From Caldicoprobacter oshimai DSM 21659 (GTDB lineage Bacteria > Bacillota > Clostridia > Caldicoprobacterales > Caldicoprobacteraceae): 64,000 bases of DNA. The notes under the pieces were generated by a model, which was not told where the DNA came from, ran no database searches, and was given only the letters and a program-made list of their open reading frames with translations. The translations under genes and the position numbers were made by a program. Location: NCBI GenBank assembly GCA_000526435.1, contig JAGB01000001.1:682001-746000 (forward strand). Direction: 5' to 3'. Below, one piece after another: positions 56,073 to 64,000 of this stretch; positions within the stretch are counted from its first letter, which is position 1; each line of letters starts with the position of its first letter.

Positions 56073-58466
56073 TTAAAGCTTTTTAAGGGGGGCCAAGTTG
56101 GCCATAAATTTTTTAATGCCACCCTGCTCAAAAGCGATCTGAATTCGAAGGTCGGCACCCTCACCGTCCATGGCAACTACGGTGCCCACACCAAACCTCT
56201 GATGGAGAACCTTGTCCCCCAGCGCAAACCTAGGAGATGGACCAGTTTTCTCCTTTGTCACCTTCCCGGGCAGGTTAAAGCTGACAATCGGGTCAACGCT
56301 TGTACCCTTTTTGACACCAGAATCGCCAAATTCGAATGCATATCCTCCTATTGCCGGCTCCACCAGCTCTTCAGGAATCTCGCTTATAAACCGCGAGGGC
56401 ATGCTTAGCATCGAACCGCCGTAGAGGGTCCTGTTCCGGGCATAGGAAAGATACAACCGTTGTTTTGCCCGGGTAAGGCCCACGTAACACAACCTGCGCT
56501 CCTCTTCCAGCTCATCAGGATTGTCCACCGCCCTTGCAAGTGGAAACAGCCCCTCCTCCAATCCAGCCATAAAGACCACCGGGAACTCCAGTCCCTTGGC
56601 GCTGTGGAGCGTCATGAGCACCACAGCCGATTCATCCTCTCCTACCTCGTCAACGTCGGACACCAGCGCGATGTTTTCCAGGAAGTCCACCAGGTCAGCC
56701 CCCTGGTTGGCCTCTTCAAATTCCCTGGCAGCCGAGATAAACTCCTTTATATTCTCCAAACGGGCCAGGGCATCCATTGTGCCTTCTCTTTCCAGCTCGC
56801 TACGGTATCCCGTCTCTTCCAGCACCGTGTGGACAAAATCCACTATGCCCATGGTATCCTTCAAGGCTATAAGCCGCATTATGAGGTCGACAAACGATTT
56901 AACGCTGGCAGCGGCCCTGCCCGAGAGCACTCCATTCTTATCCAAATCTATGGCAACGCCAAATATGCTTTCCTCCATCTCTGCCGCCGCTCCCTCAAGC
57001 GCTTCTATCGTCGCAGGCCCTATACCCCTTTTGGGAACGTTTATTATGCGCTTCAAGCTAACGTCATCGGCCGGGTTTACAATGACGCGCAGGTATGCAA
57101 TTATATCCTTTATCTCCTTGCGGTCGTAAAACCGCAATCCCTTGTATATCCGGTAGGGGATACCGTACTTTATCATGGCCTCTTCCAGCACGCGGGACTG
57201 CGCGTTCACGCGGTACAGCACCGCAAACTCCCCCGCCCTGCGTCCCTCTTGCTGCATCAAATCCTTGATCTGGCGACATATGAACTCAGCCTCGTCGTGC
57301 TCGTCATATGCCTGGTATATACGCACCTTGTCGCCATGCTTGCGCTGGGTCCACAGCCGCTTGGGCTTTCGCCCTCTATTGTTCTGAATGACGCTGTTGG
57401 CCGCATCCAGTATGGTCTGGGATGAGCGGTAATTCTCCTCCAGCTTGATGACGGCGGCACTGGGGAAATCCCTCTCGAATTCCAGTATGTTTCTTATATC
57501 GGCGCCACGCCAGCCGTAAATTGCCTGGTCATCATCTCCCACCGCACAGACATTCCCATGAAACTCCGAAAGCATCTTTATGAGGATGTACTGGGCCATA
57601 TTGGTGTCCTGATATTCGTCAACCAGTATGTACTGGAATTTCTTCTGGTAGTAATCCAGTACATCCGGCCTCAAGCGAAACAGCTCAATGGTCTTGTTTA
57701 TGAGATCGCCGAAATCCAGGGCGTTGTTCTTTTTGAGCTTAGCCTCGTAAAGCTGATATATGCGGCCTATATTCTCTTCCCTGAATTGACCCCTCACCTC
57801 GTCCACGTATTCTCTTGGCCCTTTCATCTGGTCCTTGAGGCGGCTTATCAAATTTCTGATCTCCTTGGGATCATAGTATTTCTCGTTAAGGTTAAGTTCC
57901 TTGATGCAATCCTTGACCACCGTCAACTGGTCGGAGTCGTCGTATATCACGAAATTTCGAGAGTACCCTATCTTATCGATCTCCCGCCTAAGTATTCTGA
58001 CACAGGCGGAATGAAAGGTGCTGACCCATATGTCATAGGCCGCTTCCCCCACCAGCTGAACTATTCTTTCCTTCATTTCTTTTGCCGCTTTATTTGTAAA
58101 GGTAATGGCCAGTATGCTGCCCGGAAAGGCAACCCGGTAGCGCAGCAGCGCAAAAATGCGCTCGGGCAGTGGAATTACTGCACCGCTGTCCTGGCACCGG
58201 GCTATGTATTCCTCCATAGAAGCAATATCCTGGGGCGTCAAATCTCTTGGCACATAATCGCTCCCGTAAGCACAGCCGAACTTAAGCAGGTGTGCAATCC
58301 TGTTTACCAGCACCGTCGTTTTGCCCGAACCGGCACCTGCCAGCACCAGCAGAGGCCCCTGTGTGGTCAGCACCGCCTTCCTCTGCATATCGTTCAAATG
58401 CCTGTACTGCAGCTCGATTATCCTGTCCCTCAGCGCACGAAATCTGCTTTTCATATCCTCTGACAT
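56073..58466 (-). CDS. pcrA: ATP-dependent DNA helicase PcrA/UvrD
   Basis: This 797-residue superfamily 1A helicase acts in repair and replication. Motifs: Q motif LNDMQRKAVLTTQGP, Walker A GAGSGKTT, ITFTNKAAKEMKER (Ia), DEYQDTNMAQY (II), GDDDQAIYGWRGAD (III), and late VVLMTLHSAKGLEFPVV (V), YVGLTRAKQRLYL (VI). About 45 extra residues follow motif I (FGCAYGSDYVPRDLTPQD), an insertion also found in other clostridial PcrA. The C-terminal tudor-like domain is present (GDKVLHQRFGVGTV). It precedes ligA as commonly seen. Confidence 0.97.
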   Translation of the reverse strand: MSEDMKSRFRALRDRIIELQYRHLNDMQRKAVLTTQGPLLVLAGAGSGKTTVLVNRIAHLLKFGCAYGSDYVPRDLTPQDIASMEEYIARCQDSGAVIPLPERIFALLRYRVAFPGSILAITFTNKAAKEMKERIVQLVGEAAYDIWVSTFHSACVRILRREIDKIGYSRNFVIYDDSDQLTVVKDCIKELNLNEKYYDPKEIRNLISRLKDQMKGPREYVDEVRGQFREENIGRIYQLYEAKLKKNNALDFGDLINKTIELFRLRPDVLDYYQKKFQYILVDEYQDTNMAQYILIKMLSEFHGNVCAVGDDDQAIYGWRGADIRNILEFERDFPSAAVIKLEENYRSSQTILDAANSVIQNNRGRKPKRLWTQRKHGDKVRIYQAYDEHDEAEFICRQIKDLMQQEGRRAGEFAVLYRVNAQSRVLEEAMIKYGIPYRIYKGLRFYDRKEIKDIIAYLRVIVNPADDVSLKRIINVPKRGIGPATIEALEGAAAEMEESIFGVAIDLDKNGVLSGRAAASVKSFVDLIMRLIALKDTMGIVDFVHTVLEETGYRSELEREGTMDALARLENIKEFISAAREFEEANQGADLVDFLENIALVSDVDEVGEDESAVVLMTLHSAKGLEFPVVFMAGLEEGLFPLARAVDNPDELEEERRLCYVGLTRAKQRLYLSYARNRTLYGGSMLSMPSRFISEIPEELVEPAIGGYAFEFGDSGVKKGTSVDPIVSFNLPGKVTKEKTGPSPRFALGDKVLHQRFGVGTVVAMDGEGADLRIQIAFEQGGIKKFMANLAPLKKL

Positions 58467-58487
58467 AAAACCTTCACCCGCTTTTCA

Positions 58488-58829
58488 TCATGATTGCTTT
58501 TTGGATATCCTGTCCAGCACGATATTGTATCCATCGGATCCGTAAAGCAAAAACCTGTTTACCCGGCTTATGGTAGCGGTACTGGCCCCCGTCTTTTCAG
58601 CTATTTCGCTGTAGGTCTTCTTCTCTTTGAGCATCCTGGCCACCTCCAACCTCTGTGCCAGGGATTTGATCTCGTTCACGGTACACAGGTCCTCAAAAAA
58701 GCGATAACACTCCTCCATGGTCTCAAGGCTCAATATGGCCTTAAACAGCTGGTCAACCAGTTCATCCTTGATTTTAGAACGATATTCCATTTCCCTGGCC
58801 CGTTCATCTAAACGGTGCAACAGCCGCAC
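58488..58829 (-). CDS. YerC/YecD family TrpR-related regulator
   Basis: This 113-residue DNA-binding protein of the TrpR fold has LFKAILSLETMEECYRFFED, LCTVNEIKSLAQRLEVARML and the HTH KTYSEIAEKTGASTATISRV followed by NRFLLYG. YerC is widespread in Firmicutes, often next to pcrA; its target is unknown here. The start is uncertain: GTG 58829 has no clear site, while ATG 58790 (MEYRSKIKDELVDQL) matches the usual family start but has AGGGAA too close. It lies 21 bases before pcrA. Confidence 0.9.
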   Translation of the reverse strand: MRLLHRLDERAREMEYRSKIKDELVDQLFKAILSLETMEECYRFFEDLCTVNEIKSLAQRLEVARMLKEKKTYSEIAEKTGASTATISRVNRFLLYGSDGYNIVLDRISKKQS

Positions 58830-59105
58830 CAGTTTAGAAGGTTGGGGTATTTGTAGTCCGCCATTTAAGGCTGTCCCACCCCAACAGGCGGTATTCGGAA
58901 CAGCCTCAGGTTCAGTGACATTTCCATCAATGTCACAACACCATTATCGTAGTGCACCATCACGCGTCACGTATACAGCCCATGCTCCGTCTTACAGAAA
59001 AGAGGCAGGAGCTTCAGACACTCATATTTCACAAAAAAACAGTAACATATTCCCGCCATACCGCATATAGATATAATAATACAGCGCCTAAAGGAGGGAA
59101 AGTTG

Positions 59106-59618
59106 ATGACGTACATAGTACAGCCAGGCGATACCCTCTACAAGATCGCACGGAAATTCAACACCACGGTAGAAGCCATTCTCGCCGTAAACAACATTCC
59201 CAATCCCAACCTGATCTATCCAGGACAGCTGCTGGAAATTCCCAAAGGGCCTGTTCCACCCGAAGAAGGATTCTACTACATCGTGCAGCCTGGTGATACG
59301 CTGTACAGGATTGCGCAGAGATACAACATATCGCTGACCGAACTCATAAGGGTAAACCAGATCCCGCCTCCATACATCATTTATCCCGGCCAAAGGATAT
59401 TCATACCAGGCGTCGAGCCTCCAACGCCACCACCGGGCGGTAAGGTATATATCGTACGGCCTGGAGATACCCTCTACAGCATCGCGGAAAAGTTTAACGT
59501 GCCGCTGGATGCCTTGATCCGTCTCAACAACATTCCTCGTCCTGACCTGATTTACCCCGGTCAACGGTTGCTTATACCCGCTCCTACAAGCAACGCTCAA
59601 GAAGAACCCGAACAATAA
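59106..59618 (+). CDS. Triple-LysM peptidoglycan-binding protein
   Basis: A 170-residue protein of three LysM domains (about 1-47, 55-103 and 112-158), each with a (Y)IVxPGDTLYxIA start and YPGQxLxIP end, joined by Pro-rich linkers; the tail (SNAQEEPEQ) is acidic. There is no signal peptide, as in many spore-coat or cortex LysM proteins. ATG 59106 follows AAAGGAGGG; TTG 59103 is less likely. It is the only plus-strand gene in this region and has its own terminator. A sporulation role is inferred. Confidence 0.85.
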   Translation: MTYIVQPGDTLYKIARKFNTTVEAILAVNNIPNPNLIYPGQLLEIPKGPVPPEEGFYYIVQPGDTLYRIAQRYNISLTELIRVNQIPPPYIIYPGQRIFIPGVEPPTPPPGGKVYIVRPGDTLYSIAEKFNVPLDALIRLNNIPRPDLIYPGQRLLIPAPTSNAQEEPEQ

Positions 59619-59633
59619 GGGTTCTTCTTTTTT
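59601..59633 (+). terminator. Terminator of LysM gene
   Basis: GAAGAACCC pairs with GGGTTCTTC around the stop codon, followed by TTTTTT on the plus strand. Confidence 0.85.
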
Positions 59634-59663
59634 ATTTTAGCACAACATGTAAGCTCAGAAAAG

Positions 59664-59691
59664 AAATAAAGTGTCCGAAGACACTTTATTT
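59664..59691 (-). terminator. Terminator of SSB-like gene
   Basis: AAATAAAGTGTC pairs with GACACTTTATTT around a 4-base loop, overlapping the stop of the minus-strand gene. Confidence 0.7.
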
Positions 59692-60314
59692 CACCCGTTT
59701 ACCAGTTGAAGTTTTGAAACCGACACCTCATAGGCTATCCTGTCCTGTATTTCACCGCTGGGCAGCTTTTTCTGGTAAGGCCGGCTCTGGATCCTGCCCC
59801 ATATCCTGATGCGCTGGCCAACCGCCAGATTCTGTGAAAACCGCGCATTCCTCCCCCACATTATAACAGGAATATAATCAGATTTATTGTAGGGCCTGTT
59901 GACGGCCAGCAAAACATCGGCTATCTCCCGGTTAAGCGGCGTGGTCCTATAGACAGGTGGTTTACATATATACCCATCAAGATAAATCTGGTTTGGATTT
60001 TTTATCTCTTCGTCCTTCATGGCTATGTCCTTGGCAAACACCGTAAGTATCAACCTGTTTTTCCCGTCGAGGTATTTGTTATATGACCGGAACTGCCCCT
60101 TTACAACCACTTCGGTACCCACCGAAAGTTTGCCTATATCGATTAGCCTTTCGGAAACTGTAACAGGCAAAAGGTCTATGTATCCGCTCAACCTGGGCAC
60201 CGCCAGAGTGAAGTTATAGAAACCTTCGCCGTATATCTCGTGGGCAAAGGTGGGCGGGGAGTCTACTTTGCCGGCCACCAAAACCTGGTTGTTCTCTGAA
60301 GTGTGTTCCACCAT
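59691..60314 (-). CDS. SSB-like protein with two OB folds
   Basis: From ATG 60314 (MVEHTSENNQVLVAGKVDSP) behind AGGGAGAGGGATAAA the protein is 207 residues; the longer frame lacks a site. It contains two OB-type units: VLVAGKVDSPPTFAH to GYIDLLPVTVSE, and YLDGYICKPPVYRTTPLNRE to SDYIPVIMWGRNA. The second half closely follows the SSB pattern (REIADVLLAVNRPYNKSDYI), and the tail EIQDRIAYEVSVSKLQLV fits. It lacks the acidic tip of normal SSB, so it is probably a specialised single-strand binder found in Clostridia, not the main SSB. Confidence 0.85.
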   Translation of the reverse strand: MVEHTSENNQVLVAGKVDSPPTFAHEIYGEGFYNFTLAVPRLSGYIDLLPVTVSERLIDIGKLSVGTEVVVKGQFRSYNKYLDGKNRLILTVFAKDIAMKDEEIKNPNQIYLDGYICKPPVYRTTPLNREIADVLLAVNRPYNKSDYIPVIMWGRNARFSQNLAVGQRIRIWGRIQSRPYQKKLPSGEIQDRIAYEVSVSKLQLVNG

Positions 60315-60428
60315 TTTATCCCTCTCCCTTCCTAGAATCATTTCATTCGTAACGTTTCGACCTTCAATCCGGTAACAGTACATTATCTAAATTATAGCTA
60401 TTCAACTGATGGACATTTTATTCGCCCT

Positions 60429-61205
60429 TCATGTGCCTACTTTTCTCTGGCGGCCCGTGTGATCTATGTAATAATTGTCCTTGTAAATGAGCTCCGATAC
60501 CGGGACGATGGTATAGCCTTCCTTGAGAAGGTGGTCCAAAATCAAAGGCAGCGCCTGTACGATGTATTTGGCGTTATTGTGGAAAAGCACGATCGAGCCG
60601 TTGCGCACCTTCTTGGTCACCTGATTGAACATGTGCTCAACGCCGTATTCCTTCCAGTCAAGCGAGTCAACATCCCACTGTATGGGGTAGTAGCCCATCT
60701 CTCTGCACGTCAGGATAAGCCTATCGTTGTAGTCCCCAAAAGGCGGCCTAAAAAGCTTAACCGCCCGCTCACCTGCCAGCTCCTCTATCTTCTTCTGCGT
60801 AGTCTCAATTTCCATCCGAATTTGCTGGCTGCTTAGCTGTGACATATGCGGGTGGGTGGTAGAATGATTGCCTATCTCATGGCCTTCCGATGCAATCCTC
60901 TTCACCTTTTCGGGGTACTTGTCAACCCAGAACCCCACAAGAAAAAACGTGGCCTTGATGTTCCTCTTCTTCAATATATCCAATATTTCGTCAGTATATT
61001 CAGCCCCCCAGGCTGCGTCAAAGGATATGGCGATCTTCTTCTCATCGGTCTCCACAGAATATATCGGCAGTTCCCGCTTGGTGTTTAAAAACACGCTTAT
61101 GACGTCATACTGTGTGGTCTGAGTGTATATTATGGAGATTATAACCAGTACAAGCACCACAAGCGTACGTATGGCCTGTATTCTGGATACGTATATGACC
61201 CTCAC
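60429..61205 (-). CDS. Polysaccharide deacetylase (PdaB-like)
   Basis: This 258-residue membrane-anchored NodB-domain protein has a TM helix at about 12-28. The NodB motifs are SFDAAWGAEYTDEILDIL (motif 1), HEIGNHSTTHPHMSQL (zinc His pair), FRPPFGDYN and IQWDVDSLDWKEYG, ending IVLFHNNAK. PdaB-type proteins act on spore cortex peptidoglycan, consistent with other sporulation genes here. The first motif carries Asp-Ala instead of Asp-Asp, as in the PdaB subgroup. GTG 61205 follows GAGGTG. Confidence 0.9.
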   Translation of the reverse strand: MRVIYVSRIQAIRTLVVLVLVIISIIYTQTTQYDVISVFLNTKRELPIYSVETDEKKIAISFDAAWGAEYTDEILDILKKRNIKATFFLVGFWVDKYPEKVKRIASEGHEIGNHSTTHPHMSQLSSQQIRMEIETTQKKIEELAGERAVKLFRPPFGDYNDRLILTCREMGYYPIQWDVDSLDWKEYGVEHMFNQVTKKVRNGSIVLFHNNAKYIVQALPLILDHLLKEGYTIVPVSELIYKDNYYIDHTGRQRKVGT

Positions 61206-61268
61206 GCTACAGCACCTCGCTTATAACACCTTGCTATTAATTTATTGCATTGCAGCAAAGGATATGAC

Positions 61269-61312
61269 AAAAAAAGAGCAGGAGCTGAATGATAAATTCA
61301 GCGTCCTGCTCT
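61269..61312 (-). terminator. Terminator of the membrane-anchored unknown gene
   Basis: AGAGCAGGAGCTGAA pairs with TTCAGC-TCCTGCTCT (one bulged G) around a short loop. On the minus strand TTTTTTTG follows. It lies about 160 bases past the stop at 61474. Confidence 0.8.
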
Positions 61313-61473
61313 ATCTCTTGCATAGTAGGTTGTAATTGCTCCCTTCGCTGGATTGCTAGGCACTGCACTCTGTTTTATGTTGCCCCACAATTTGTGTTAC
61401 ACTCTACCTTGTATTGTTTTTACCCTCAATCATTATTGTTATTATTCCTGTTTTGGCATTTATATAACTTTAT

Positions 61474-62253
61474 TTAATCCACATAGTCCATTTCGTATAT
61501 TCTATAGCATGTTTGCCCGTCTAATCCATTAAGAATAAAATCCTCATTATATACAATATTTGTGATAACATACTCCCTGTCATCGGTCCTGTCGTATTCA
61601 ATCTTGAGTATACCGTCTGCAAGCAGGTGCACAGAGGTCAGATATATTCCCATTTCCTTATTCAGCTTAAGCACGTGATCCGTTGCTTCATCGAAAACTC
61701 TCCTGTACAACGGTATAACAGGGTCAATCTGTTCCACCTTCTGCAAATTATCACCCGGTTGTAATTGGGAAAAATCTTTATAAGCAAGCTTTTTTTTCAT
61801 GATTACAGGGTAACCATCAGTTAACATGCCTTGACTTTTTTTCTTTGAGAAAAACAGATACAATCGGGTATTATTATCTGTGTCATAGACAAGATAGATA
61901 TAGTCGCCTATTTCTCTCACTAGCGGCTCTGGAAACATTTTTACTATTCTTTCAAAAAAATTCGTTCTGAAGCTAAAGCCTTTACTGTATCCCGAATCTG
62001 CTCCCAAAGGAAAGATTCTACCTGTCCCAAAAAACAAATCCTCTTCCTTATAGCACGGAATGCTGTCAGAAATACCGCTGTTATCTTCGGCCAGATTTTC
62101 AGCCACATACTGTTTCAAGAAGTCCAAAGTGTAACCGCCCTTTGGCTCCGGCTGCCTTTCTAATATATCAGACAAGTAAGCATAGGTTACGCCGGCTCCA
62201 ATCACCAGTAACACTGCACTTACAGTTATAGTTATAATCATTTTTTTGCTCAT
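61474..62253 (-). CDS. Membrane-anchored extracytoplasmic protein of unknown function
   Basis: This 259-residue protein has a single N-terminal TM helix (about 5-27, IITITVSAVLLVIGAGVTYA), which could also be an uncleaved signal. The rest is hydrophilic and mixed alpha/beta with no motif I recognise (LYLFFSKKKSQGMLTDGYPV, YLTSVHLLADGILKIEYD). It follows the DNRLRE-type gene by 21 bases and is probably co-transcribed with it, so the two may work at the cell surface together. The start follows AAAGGTGGGA. Confidence 0.7.
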   Translation of the reverse strand: MSKKMIITITVSAVLLVIGAGVTYAYLSDILERQPEPKGGYTLDFLKQYVAENLAEDNSGISDSIPCYKEEDLFFGTGRIFPLGADSGYSKGFSFRTNFFERIVKMFPEPLVREIGDYIYLVYDTDNNTRLYLFFSKKKSQGMLTDGYPVIMKKKLAYKDFSQLQPGDNLQKVEQIDPVIPLYRRVFDEATDHVLKLNKEMGIYLTSVHLLADGILKIEYDRTDDREYVITNIVYNEDFILNGLDGQTCYRIYEMDYVD

Positions 62254-62274
62254 GAAATTATCCCACCTTTCTTT

Positions 62275-64000
62275 TTATTCCCAGATTGCGTAGTATACGC
62301 AGCTGCTATCATAGAAATGAGCAAAACCAAAGTAAGAATTAGGCCAGTTCACATTATATGGATTAGTATTTGCATTAGTACCACTCACCAAATTTGAAGG
62401 CGATGCTCCCATTTTTTCAGCCCACTGCCCTGTATCTGTTTGATACCACCAATGAAAATCATAACAGTCTTTAGATGGGTCTCTATTATCAATATCAACA
62501 ATACCGTTGCCATTCCTATCTTCATACCCCATTCGCAATACTACTCTCCATTTACCCCCACTTATATAGGATTGATAACTTGATAAGCTATTATACTTTC
62601 CACTCATGTGGTTCTGCAACCATGAACTAACGCAGTTCTTAGTATATGTCCATAAATCAGCTTCATTCGAACAAGAATTTAATCCTTCTAGTGTTATGCC
62701 AAAAGATAAACCCCATTCATCGTAATAATCTAATGCATAATTTGCACAGTTGAAATATGGAAATGTTTCGTATTCATATGGTCGGCTGCCGTAACCAGTA
62801 AAATTAATATGAAGCTCTGGCTTATGTGGCGAAGAAGCATCGGATGAATAGAAAGTTGTCCACTGCGTCGTTCCCGATTCCGTATCATCCCTGACCATGA
62901 AACCATACTTGCTATATGTCCCGTTAAACCATCTCTTTACTATGTCTGTAACGGTCATCCTTCACCAATTACCACTATCGTTGTAAGCAGTTGGAGAGGC
63001 GTATGTGGTTGTATAACTTGGTTGATTGTTCCATGTTATTGTACTGGATTCCCAATATCCCGTCACCCTGTATGCCTTGATACTTGGAGTCGCACCGCTG
63101 TATTTTTCCATCCTAAGATACGCACTTGTTACATACTCAGCAGGTATATTAGTAGGCAGGTCAAATTTTATATATGTCCTTCTTATATAATAATCACTAT
63201 CCCTGCCCGTTCTTAAATAATAATTCAAATAGTAGTTGGTATCAGGATATTTAGAACTTACATAAGAATCATATGTCGTTAAGGCGCCCGTGATCATAAC
63301 CGATGGATCAATGACTATTGGATAAGCTCTGCTTGCATCGGTTAAATAAGCCTTATCAATAGTACTTTTTATTTGATAGGCTCCATTGCTTTCCACAATA
63401 GTATATTTCACATCTTCAGTTATCACTTCGTTATTATCAATGGCAAATGGTTGTTCAATATAAAATATAGCGTTATCATCCTTATCAACAAAAACTATAC
63501 TACCATTTTCTTCTTTTACTTTTAGTCCATCCATTTTAATATTGAAATAAAACTCATTTTTACCTGTCGGTCGTTTCAGAACAATATACTCTTTTAGCCC
63601 GTATGTTTTTGATTCGTATATCAAGTCAATATCTTGATATACATCCTTATAAGCAATACAACTTTGCGCATCAACTGTATTCGATAATATTTTGCTATCA
63701 ACACTGTCAATCTTTTCCAATTTAACTGCATTTGTAGCATTGCTATCCTTCAAACCAAAAGCCAATGTTTTACCTTGATACTCCATTATTACAAAATAAT
63801 TATCAGCAGCATTATTAGAAAATCTTACAGTATATGAGTTAGAGGCATTTTTATATATATAATCCACGTCACCTATTTTTTTATTTTCCGTAATGATTGT
63901 ATTATTAATGTCTTGATAATAACCATTTTGGTCCCGGTAATGAATGTTATCAGCATAACCTACCCATTTATACGTTCTGTCAGGAAGTTGATACGTCTTT
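62275..64000 (-). pseudogene. DNRLRE-domain surface protein, in-frame stop, partial (runs off window end)
   Basis: The frame enters at base 64000 (KTYQLPDRTYKWVGYADNIH) and stays open to a TGA at 62964-62962, exactly where a Trp is expected (SGNW-stop-RMTVTDIVKRW). Beyond it the same frame continues to 62275. The first part is a beta-rich wall-protein module, then a DNRLRE domain (TYDSYVSSKYPDTNYY, RTYIKFDLPT, TITWNNQPSY) that spans the stop. The C-terminal ~150 residues contain NCANYALDYYDEW and CYDFHWWYQTDTGQW, suggesting a Cys/His enzyme-like domain. A nonsense mutation (TGG to TGA) is the simplest reading; an internal ATG at 62958 could restart translation. Confidence 0.75.

Noticed and set aside
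56460-58463. Long plus-strand ORFs (321 and 301 codons) opposite pcrA
   Set aside because: They are reverse-frame shadows of a highly conserved helicase, have no recognisable domains and no ribosome-binding site.
59691-60314. Name this gene ssb as the replication SSB
   Set aside because: It has two OB folds and lacks the acidic C-terminal tip; replication ssb normally lies between rpsF and rpsR, which are absent here.

Overview
The window looks like chromosomal DNA of a low-to-mid GC, endospore-forming, anaerobic Clostridia member. The signs are spoVM, an alpha/beta SASP, ylbJ, a PdaB-like deacetylase, pta-ackA, FeoAB with Fur boxes, GatCAB, RemA and PrkC/PrpC, and the classic Firmicutes order priA-def-fmt-rsmB-rlmN-prpC-prkC-rsgA-rpe-thiN-spoVM. 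I cannot name the species from the sequence alone; a moderately thermophilic relative of Caldicoprobacter or Mahella would fit. No rRNA, tRNA or CRISPR array was seen.

Region 1-7.2 kb: a leftward operon (large secreted/membrane protein, ABC ATPase, ABC permease, then after a gap a membrane/coiled-coil protein cut by the window edge), followed by a decayed IS30-family element. Region 7.2-14.5 kb: an ECF transporter S component with an unusual structured leader; a P2-type cation ATPase behind what reads as a yybP-ykoY (Mn2+) riboswitch with an overlapping terminator; then a Fur-controlled feoA-feoB-Cys-rich cluster on the plus strand. Region 14.5-25.5 kb: sfsA, an alpha/beta hydrolase, a collapsed ABC-transporter pseudogene, ackA and pta, tmcAL, a patatin, ylbJ, a coiled-coil protein, coaD, rsmD and an SASP.

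Region 25.9-45.8 kb is mostly leftward housekeeping: recG, fakA-asp23 (with rpmB divergent), then the translationally coupled spoVM/thiN/rpe/rsgA/prkC/prpC/rlmN/rsmB set, fmt/def/priA and coaBC/rpoZ/gmk/remA/yicC. Many of these genes overlap by 1-4 bases as ATGA, GTGA, TTGA or TGATG and use GTG or TTG starts. prpC carries a frameshift. Region 45.9-64 kb: an AIR-synthase-like protein, gatC-gatA-gatB, a 1050-residue cell-wall amidase, ligA, pcrA, a YerC-like regulator, a LysM protein, an SSB-like protein, a polysaccharide deacetylase, a membrane-anchored unknown protein and a DNRLRE-type protein that is interrupted and runs off the window.

The most unusual items are: (1) the amidase, whose zinc-dependent catalytic domain is split by a coiled coil of about 360 residues and preceded by 312-bp tandem peptidoglycan-binding repeats; (2) GatA, which lacks two of the three catalytic triad residues (Lys79 is Glu, Ser154 is Ala) although its operon is intact; (3) the Mn2+ riboswitch in front of a pump that would otherwise be labelled a calcium ATPase; (4) a nested-hairpin leader before the ECF transporter gene; and (5) two very small genes (26-residue SpoVM and a 56-residue membrane protein) between rpmB and thiN.
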